From Equadaptatus sp045642965 (GTDB taxonomy: Bacteria; Synergistota; Synergistia; Synergistales; Synergistaceae), in assembly GCA_045642965.1 (NCBI GenBank), contig JAZUJX010000056.1, forward strand, positions 1 to 11,305: a stretch of 11,305 bases of DNA, in the 5' to 3' direction. Positions 7,095 through 11,305 of this stretch are shown here, piece by piece (position 1 is the first letter of the stretch; each line of letters starts with the position of its first letter). A program made the translations under genes and the position numbers. The notes under the pieces were generated by a model, which saw only the letters and a list, made by a program, of their open reading frames with translations, was not told the DNA's origin and did not search any database.

Positions 7095-7364
7095 CAATGA
7101 AGAATGAGCTGCAAGTATTAAGCGGTAAGCGGAAAGCTAAAAGTTTGAAAAGAAAGCTATAAGTTGCAAGCGAAAGCCCAAAGCCAAAAGCTAAAGGTTC
7201 TAACTTCAATGAAGGCTTGCGAAGTGCAGACGAAAGCGGTGGGTGAATTGCCCGCCTGTGCCGAACGCAGTAAGGCAAACGTTTTACCGGGCAATTCCCG
7301 CTTGAGTACGGCGCAGCGACAGTATGTGGCGTCATTCTTAATTATTCATTCTTAATTCTTAATT
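7095..7364. repeat. MITE-like palindromic repeat element between hypD and hypE
   Basis: This gap has three parts. Next to hypD is a low-complexity run of AAGC/GGTAAGC/AAAGC words (7105-7196). A more complex centre (7197-7330) holds the inverted pair GAATTGCCCG (7245-7254) and CGGGCAATTC (7288-7297), with AAGCGG/CCGCTT extending the arms after a 5-base bulge. The right end is T-rich, CATTCTTAATTATTCATTC... (7332-7364), mirroring TGAAGAATGA at 7098-7107. The whole unit resembles a miniature mobile or palindromic element with weak inverted ends. No transposase is present and no target-site duplication was found by eye. A 63-codon frame crosses it but has no good start signal. Confidence 0.55.
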
Positions 7365-7366
7365 AC

Positions 7367-7375
7367 AGAGAGGAA
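7367..7375 (+). promoter_or_regulatory. Ribosome binding site of hypE
   Basis: A GAGAGGAAG segment, with AGGA ending 11 bases before the ATG at 7386, lies just outside the repeat element, so the element inserted without removing the translation signal. Confidence 0.6.
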
Positions 7376-7385
7376 GTCTTTTGCA

Positions 7386-8390
7386 ATGTCAGAGCTTATT
7401 ACGTTAGCCCACGGCGCGGGCGGGAGAAAAACTTCGGAGCTTATCGAAAAGGTGTTCAAGAAACATTTTTCAAACCCGAACCTGACAGCCGACGATGCCG
7501 CCGTGCTTGAATTTCCCGGAAAGAAGCTTGCGTTCACCACGGACGGTTTTATAGTTTCGCCTGCGGAATTTCCGGGCGGAAATATAGGCAAGCTTTCAAT
7601 CTGCGGCACCGTGAACGACCTTTCCTGCATGGGCGCGAAACCGCTGTATCTTTCCTGCGCTTTCGTAATTGAAGAAGGCTTCCCGATGGAGACGCTGGAA
7701 CGCATAGCCGAAGCAATGGAAAAAACCGCCGCAGAATGCGGTGTCCAGATTTGCGCCGGAGACACGAAAGTTGCAGGGCGCGGACAGGTTGACGGAGTGT
7801 TTATAACGACGACGGGCATAGGGCTTGTTGACGAAGAAGCACGTCCGGCAGGCGCCAAAGCAAAACCGGGCGACAAAATAATCGTAACGGGCGACATTGG
7901 CAGACACGGCTGCACGATACTGCTTGCACGCGACGAATACGGCATAGAAGCGGACGTAACGAGCGACTGTGCGCCGCTTTGGGCAAACGTGAAGGCAATG
8001 CTTGACGTAACAAAGGATATTCACGTTATACGCGACGCAACGCGAGGAGGAGCGGGCACCGTGCTGTACGAAATAGCGGAACAGAGCGGTGTCGGCATTA
8101 AGCTTGACGCAGCGCGTATCCCCGTGCGCGACGACGTAAAAGGCGTTTGCGGAATGCTTGGGCTTGAGCCCCTTTACCTTGCCTGCGAAGGGCGCCTTGT
8201 CGTGTTTGCCCCTGCGGAACACGCAGAAGAAATCGTAGCGGCGCTCAGGAAAGTCAAAAATTCGGAGGCCGCGCAGATAATAGGCGAAGTAACGGACGAG
8301 CTTCCGGGCAGAGTCGTAATGAAAACGGAAATAGGCACGGAAACTCTGCTTCCGGCGCCGGGCGGAGAGCTTCTGCCGAGAATTTGTTAG
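7386..8390 (+). CDS. hypE: Hydrogenase expression/formation protein HypE
   Basis: HypE takes the carbamoyl group from HypF on its C-terminal cysteine and dehydrates it with ATP to a thiocyanate, giving the CN ligands. The 334-residue product belongs to the PurM/AIR-synthase ATPase superfamily. The N-terminal LAHGAGGRKTSELI, the metal/ATP segments DDAAVLEF and TTDGFIVSP, VNDLSCMGAKP, ICAGDTKV and RDATRGGAGTVL are all present. The protein ends PRIC, so the acceptor Cys334 is intact and the gene is complete. hypF (3391) supplies its partner. hypA and hypB (nickel insertion) and hydrogenase subunits are not in the window and must be elsewhere if the pathway is complete. Confidence 0.97.
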   Translation: MSELITLAHGAGGRKTSELIEKVFKKHFSNPNLTADDAAVLEFPGKKLAFTTDGFIVSPAEFPGGNIGKLSICGTVNDLSCMGAKPLYLSCAFVIEEGFPMETLERIAEAMEKTAAECGVQICAGDTKVAGRGQVDGVFITTTGIGLVDEEARPAGAKAKPGDKIIVTGDIGRHGCTILLARDEYGIEADVTSDCAPLWANVKAMLDVTKDIHVIRDATRGGAGTVLYEIAEQSGVGIKLDAARIPVRDDVKGVCGMLGLEPLYLACEGRLVVFAPAEHAEEIVAALRKVKNSEAAQIIGEVTDELPGRVVMKTEIGTETLLPAPGGELLPRIC

Positions 8391-8427
8391 AAAAGAAGCA
8401 CTTTTCGCTGCGCGGCACTTTTTTCTC

Positions 8428-8491
8428 AAGTGAAAGCCCTTGTAAGTGAACTCTTCTAAAAGTGAACTCTTTTTAAAGTGAACAGTGTTAA
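8428..8491 (+). repeat. Four 16-bp tandem repeats (AAGTGAA...) upstream of the M48 protease gene
   Basis: AAGTGAA occurs at 8428, 8444, 8460 and 8476, exactly 16 bases apart. Units two and three share AAGTGAACTCTT; units one and four agree mainly in AAGTGAA. Two opposite-strand relatives, CACTTTT at 8399-8405 and 8416-8422, lie just upstream. The array ends at the likely -35 of the downstream promoter, which suggests a multi-site operator for a regulator bound along one DNA region. It is too short and has no spacers, so it is not a CRISPR. Confidence 0.75.
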
Positions 8492-8513
8492 AAAGTTTTA
8501 AAAGTATTATAAT
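8486..8513 (+). promoter_or_regulatory. Promoter of the M48 protease gene, likely leaderless
   Basis: A perfect -10, TATAAT, is at 8508-8513; a weak -35, TGTTAA, at 8486-8491 gives a 16-base spacer and lies at the end of the tandem repeats. Transcription would begin around 8519-8521, on or next to the ATG at 8520, and no Shine-Dalgarno sequence precedes that ATG. Confidence 0.6.
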
Positions 8514-8519
8514 ATACTC

Positions 8520-9365
8520 ATGAGAAAACTTAGACTTCTTGCGGCAATATGCGCAATCTTCTGCACCGCTGCTTCCCCGGCGTCAGCTTCGCTGACCAAA
8601 GAGCAGGCGCTGAAGGTGTGGAGCGAGATAGGACAGGCTACGGGACTTTCCTCGCTGCCGTTTTCGTTTAAAGAAAGCATAGTGCCGAACGCATGGGTTA
8701 CCTCCGGCAAATCGGTTACGGTCACTACCAGTCTGCTTGAAATGCTGGAAACGGAAGACGAGCTGTACGGCGTTCTTGCGCACGAGGCTGGGCACGTCAA
8801 GCTCAGGCACGCGGGCAAAACGGTGAGCAGACAGATAGGAACAAGCATTCTGACGTCCGTAATATCTTCACTTATCGGCGGGGTGGTTTCGCCTGTTGCA
8901 AACGTCGGTGTCAGTCTTGCCTCGGCAGGCTACAGCCGCCAGCAGGAAATTGAATCGGACGATTACGCGGTGAAGCTTGCTTTTCAAAACGGGAAAAACA
9001 TGGCGGGCCTTTACACCGCTCTGCAGAAGCTTGCAAAACACAACAAAACGGAACCAAGCGGCTTTAATTCCCATCCGCCCGATGAAAGGCGTCTGCTCCA
9101 CGTCAAAAATACGATACTTTCTCTTGACAAAAGCGCCGCAATACCGGGCGAGGAAAACAAAGAAGAAAAAGAACGCATCAGCCAGGCGGCGAGATATTCG
9201 GCGGCGGCAAACGCTGTTCAGCAGGAACTGAACAGACAGGCAAGATACGGAGCAAACCGCGAAAACAACGCCGGACAGCCGGCTGTGAACAATACGGCAG
9301 CGCCTTTGCCGCAGAACGGCGCTAATCCGCCTGCGGAAAACGGCGCACAGCAAAATGCGCAGTAA
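8520..9365 (+). CDS. Exported M48-family zinc metalloprotease
   Basis: A 281-residue protein beginning with a Sec signal peptide: basic MRKLR, hydrophobic LLAAICAIF, and a likely signal peptidase I site after Ala23 (ASA|S). It is therefore probably periplasmic or cell-surface. The gluzincin motif HEAGH (88-92) supplies two zinc ligands and the catalytic Glu; the third ligand is Glu145 in EIESDDYAV, and HPPDERRLLH is the usual downstream M48 motif. Between them is a glycine/serine-rich hydrophobic stretch (about 100-135). The C-terminal 50 residues are rich in Asn, Gln, Ala and Pro and are probably disordered. It resembles the BepA/LoiP/YggG-like group of single-domain M48 enzymes used in envelope quality control, but the exact substrate cannot be told. 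The start is fixed by the signal peptide despite the lack of a ribosome binding site. It appears to be a separate unit from the hyp genes. Confidence 0.92.
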   Translation: MRKLRLLAAICAIFCTAASPASASLTKEQALKVWSEIGQATGLSSLPFSFKESIVPNAWVTSGKSVTVTTSLLEMLETEDELYGVLAHEAGHVKLRHAGKTVSRQIGTSILTSVISSLIGGVVSPVANVGVSLASAGYSRQQEIESDDYAVKLAFQNGKNMAGLYTALQKLAKHNKTEPSGFNSHPPDERRLLHVKNTILSLDKSAAIPGEENKEEKERISQAARYSAAANAVQQELNRQARYGANRENNAGQPAVNNTAAPLPQNGANPPAENGAQQNAQ

Positions 9366-9391
9366 AACCGCGGCATAAAGGGTGAAATAAA

Positions 9392-9919
9392 ATGTTCGGA
9401 AACAAAGGCACGGTTCAGATATACACGGGAGACGGAAAGGGCAAAACGACAGCCGCCCTCGGTCTTGCGATACGCGCGGCAGGCCACGGCGCGCGGGTGG
9501 TAATCATACAGTTTATGAAAGGCTGGAACGGCTACGGGGAGCTGAAGGTTCTGGCGCCGCTCAAAAACGTGACGCTCATTCACACTGGTGCCCCGAAATG
9601 CGTCCGTCCGGGCGCAGAATCCGAATGGGATGCCGGCGAAGCGGAAAAAGGAATGCGTTTCGCGAAAAAATATGCCGCACCGCAGATGTGCGACATGCTG
9701 ATACTTGACGAAATCACCTGGGCAATCTCCCACGGGCTGCTGAAAACGGAAGACGTGCTGAAGCTCATAGACAAAAAGCCGGAGCAGCTTGAAATAGTAA
9801 TCACCGGACGCGGTGCGCCTCAGGAACTCATCGACAGGGCAGACCTCGTCAGCGAAATAAAGGAAATCAAACATCCTTTTGCTCAGGGCGTCAAAGAAAG
9901 ACAGGGGATTGAATATTAG
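9392..9919 (+). CDS. cobO: Cob(I)yrinic acid a,c-diamide adenosyltransferase (CobO/BtuR family)
   Basis: A 175-residue P-loop enzyme that transfers the 5'-deoxyadenosyl group of ATP to cob(I)alamin or its precursors, making coenzyme B12. The N-terminal IYTGDGKGKTTAALG (P-loop, residues 12-20), IQFMKGW, the Walker B-like LILDEITWA and the late ITGRGAPQELIDRADLVSE are diagnostic, and the length matches the family. AAAGGGTGA (9377-9385) stands 6 bases before the ATG. It follows the protease stop by 26 bases and may be cotranscribed with it. No other cobalamin genes are in the window, so biosynthesis versus salvage cannot be decided; btuR and cobA are names for the same family. Confidence 0.94.
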   Translation: MFGNKGTVQIYTGDGKGKTTAALGLAIRAAGHGARVVIIQFMKGWNGYGELKVLAPLKNVTLIHTGAPKCVRPGAESEWDAGEAEKGMRFAKKYAAPQMCDMLILDEITWAISHGLLKTEDVLKLIDKKPEQLEIVITGRGAPQELIDRADLVSEIKEIKHPFAQGVKERQGIEY

Positions 9920-9992
9920 AAAAGCGGCAAGTACCAAGAGAGGGAAAATTTAATGCTTTCAGCATAAAAAAAATAAAAAGGAGAGAATTACA

Positions 9993-10481
9993 ATGACAAC
10001 GAAAGAAAATCTCGCAGCAGCATTCGCCGGTGAATCACAGGCAAACCGCAAATATCTGCTTTTCGCCGAAAAAGCGGCGGCAGAAGGCCACAAAGGCGCA
10101 GCACGCCTTTTCAAAGCGGCTGCGGCAGCCGAGCAGCTCCACGCATTTGCCGAATTCAAAGCGGCAGGCGGCGTAAAATCAACGCTTGAAAACCTCGAAG
10201 CGGCAAAAGCAGGTGAAACGTATGAATTCACCGAAATGTACCCGCCGATGATCGAAACTGCCAAAGCGGAAGGCGAAAAGGCAGCCGAAAGAGCGTTCAC
10301 GCTTGCAAACGCAGCCGAAAAAGTTCACGCGGAGCTTTATGCGGACGCAATCGCAAACATTGACGGAGACGACGTCTACTACCTCTGCCCGGTATGCGGC
10401 TACATCCACAAAGGCAAAGCCGAAGGCAGCTGCCCGATTTGCGGCGTTCCCGCGGCAAAATTCGTGGAATTTGCAGACTAA
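9993..10481 (+). CDS. rbr: Rubrerythrin
   Basis: A non-haem diiron peroxidase that reduces hydrogen peroxide in anaerobes using electrons from rubredoxin-like donors. The 162-residue product has a ferritin-like four-helix domain with the diiron ligands Glu14, Glu47/His50, Glu75, Glu78 and Glu109/His112, the signature GETYEFTEMYP, and a C-terminal rubredoxin-like domain with Cys132-x2-Cys135 and Cys147-x2-Cys150. It is shorter than the classic Desulfovibrio protein (191), mainly from compact loops, but no ligand is missing. The strong ribosome binding site AAAAGGAGAG (9976-9985), a 73-base gap upstream and a terminator directly downstream suggest high expression. The alanine- and lysine-rich composition is typical of an abundant protein. 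Confidence 0.97.
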   Translation: MTTKENLAAAFAGESQANRKYLLFAEKAAAEGHKGAARLFKAAAAAEQLHAFAEFKAAGGVKSTLENLEAAKAGETYEFTEMYPPMIETAKAEGEKAAERAFTLANAAEKVHAELYADAIANIDGDDVYYLCPVCGYIHKGKAEGSCPICGVPAAKFVEFAD

Positions 10482-10503
10482 GCCTCAGCGCACATTCAGA
10501 TTG

Positions 10504-10537
10504 AAAAGCAGTCCGGCACGTTCCGGACTGCTTTTTT
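10504..10537 (+). terminator. Intrinsic terminator after rubrerythrin
   Basis: The arms at 10504-10516 and 10523-10535 form a perfect 13-bp stem (AAAAGCAGTCCGG) with a 6-base loop, and the right arm runs into a six-T tract (10532-10537). It is the only clear intrinsic terminator in the window, 23 bases after the rubrerythrin stop. Confidence 0.95.
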
Positions 10538-10577
10538 GTCTGCTGTGTCTTTTTAATTCCCATAATTTTTGAAAATA

Positions 10578-10586
10578 TGATATAAT
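10578..10586 (+). promoter_or_regulatory. Extended -10 promoter of the acyltransferase gene
   Basis: TGA directly followed by TATAAT (10581-10586) is an extended -10 element; no good -35 is seen at the proper distance, which extended -10 promoters tolerate. It lies after the terminator and 58 bases before the gene start, with the expected transcript start near 10593. Confidence 0.7.
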
Positions 10587-10592
10587 TTATAT

Positions 10593-10615
10593 AGTGGAAT
10601 CAAAAGTCCACTTTT
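10593..10615. promoter_or_regulatory. Palindromic candidate operator at the acyltransferase transcript start
   Basis: Two overlapping inverted repeats lie at the expected transcript start: AGTGGA/TCCACT (10593-10598 and 10607-10612) and the 14-bp palindrome AAAAGTCCACTTTT (10602-10615). Read on the other strand, the palindrome is AAAAGTGGACTTTT, which matches AAAAGTGAACTCTT at 8458-8471 in 12 of 14 positions. A repressor site is the likely meaning, by position only. Confidence 0.45.
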
Positions 10616-10643
10616 CGCGATGCAAAAAGAGGCGGGGTGCGCC

Positions 10644-11305
10644 ATGAAAAAGCTGTTTGTTAAACTGATTTTAAGAATATTCTTCCGTGTCAAAGTTGAA
10701 GGCTGGGAGAACTGGAAAGCGACGGAAGGGGAAAACGTAATCGTTGCACCTAACTACGTTTCTTACATAGATCCGCTTGTCCTTGCGATGTTCCTTCCGG
10801 AAACGGCGCCTTTTGCAATTGAACGCAGACTGACGCAGAAACGCTTCGCCAACTGGTTCCTGCCGCTTGCGGAAACCCACATTCTTGACGCAGACTCACC
10901 GATGACGCTCCGCTATTTCCTCGGACTTCTGAAAGAAGGAAAGCGCTGCATCATCTTCCCCGAACTTCAGCCGACAATAACCGGAAACTCAATGAAAGTC
11001 TCCGCCGGCGTTGCCCACATTGCGGAGCATACCGGCGCCAAAATTCTTCCGATACAGATTTTGGGAACGCAGAACACTCCGTTCAGCAGAATACAGCACA
11101 AACGCGGACTTAAGCTTTTCCGCCGCGTGGTCATCCGTGTTTTCCCGGCAAAAGAAATCAAAATTCCCGAAGAAATAAAAGGCTCACGGCGTACTGCAAT
11201 GGCCGGCCGTGCGCTTGAAAAAATAATGGAAGACGCGGCACTGTACGCGCGCCGCAAAGAAAAGAAACTCTTTGACAACCTCATCGACGCCAGAAACGAA
11301 TTCGG
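10644..11305 (+). CDS. Aas-like LPLAT-family acyltransferase, partial, with altered catalytic motifs
   Basis: The first 220 codons of a gene cut by the window end. The segment order matches the acyltransferase half of E. coli Aas (2-acylglycerophosphoethanolamine acyltransferase/acyl-ACP synthetase): PNxVSxxD (36-43), a phosphate-binding region around 56-67, a FPExxxxxTG block (105-114), MKVSAG, and a linker ending KKLFDNLIDARNEF, at which the AMP-binding half begins in Aas. The catalytic histidine of HxxxxD is Tyr38, with Asp43 kept, and the usual FPEGR is FPELQ (105-109). The acyltransferase may therefore be inactive or changed, while a downstream synthetase domain could still work. The ATG at 10644 is chosen because GGGGTG lies 5 bases before it; an in-frame ATG at 10620 would add eight residues without a ribosome binding site. 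The terminator and promoter upstream make it a new transcription unit. Confidence 0.85.
   Translation, partial: MKKLFVKLILRIFFRVKVEGWENWKATEGENVIVAPNYVSYIDPLVLAMFLPETAPFAIERRLTQKRFANWFLPLAETHILDADSPMTLRYFLGLLKEGKRCIIFPELQPTITGNSMKVSAGVAHIAEHTGAKILPIQILGTQNTPFSRIQHKRGLKLFRRVVIRVFPAKEIKIPEEIKGSRRTAMAGRALEKIMEDAALYARRKEKKLFDNLIDARNEF

Noticed and set aside
7164..7355. 63-codon plus-strand frame in the hypD-hypE gap.
   Set aside because: It crosses the palindromic repeat element, ends in the low-complexity arm and has no ribosome binding site; more likely a repeat that happens to be open.
8428..8491. CRISPR array.
   Set aside because: Units are 16 bp with no unique spacers and no cas genes.
8520..8592. 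Lipoprotein signal on the M48 protease.
   Set aside because: Cys11 and Cys15 are not in an acceptable lipobox (Ile and Phe at -1); a signal peptidase I site after Ala23 fits better.
9953..9965. Hairpin ATGCT-TTC-AGCAT before rubrerythrin as a terminator.
   Set aside because: The stem is only 5 bp and is followed by an A run, not a T run, on the coding strand.

Overview
The window is a 52%-GC-looking, fully co-directional (+ strand) stretch from a strictly anaerobic bacterium. Rubrerythrin, complete NiFe-hydrogenase cofactor assembly proteins (HypF, C, D, E) and a nitrogenase-like Fe-protein system all point to anaerobic life. The Sec-type M48 protease and an Aas-type acyltransferase would fit a diderm such as a Synergistota member, but the phylum is a guess from gene content and repeat style, not something the sequence proves.

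Layout. 1-141: non-coding leader with a low-complexity inverted repeat and a good ribosome binding site. 142-3378: three tightly overlapping genes coding for a NifH-like ATPase and two different proteins of the nitrogenase component 1 superfamily (D-like and K-like). They are not a true nitrogenase, Bch/Chl reductase or CfbCD as far as the motifs show; the substrate is unknown. 3391-8390: hypF, hypC, hypD and hypE, starting only 12 bases after the K-like gene, so the nitrogenase-like genes and hypF are probably one transcript. No hydrogenase structural genes and no hypA/hypB lie in the window. 8391-8519: a regulatory region with four 16-bp tandem repeats in front of a promoter. 8520-9365: exported M48 metalloprotease. 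9392-9919: CobO/BtuR-type corrinoid adenosyltransferase. 9993-10481: short rubrerythrin, closed by a strong intrinsic terminator (10504-10537). 10579 to the end: a new promoter and the N-terminal part of an Aas-like acyltransferase, running off the window.

How the genes work together. HypF makes the carbamoyl/cyano ligand precursor on the terminal cysteine of HypE; HypC and HypD carry the Fe(CN)2CO unit of NiFe hydrogenases. The nitrogenase-like triad would pair an ATP-driven Fe-S electron donor (H) with a D/K catalytic complex. Its joining to the Hyp genes suggests, but does not prove, a shared redox or metallocofactor theme.

The most unusual things are (i) this uncharacterised H-D-K triad fused in layout to hypFCDE; (ii) a 39-bp genomic repeat, 37/39 identical, inserted in the same reading frame inside both the D-like and the K-like genes, alongside related low-complexity palindromic elements in the intergenic gaps; (iii) the 16-bp-periodic repeat array whose motif recurs as a palindrome at the next promoter; and (iv) an Aas-like acyltransferase whose catalytic histidine is a tyrosine and whose FPEG motif is altered.
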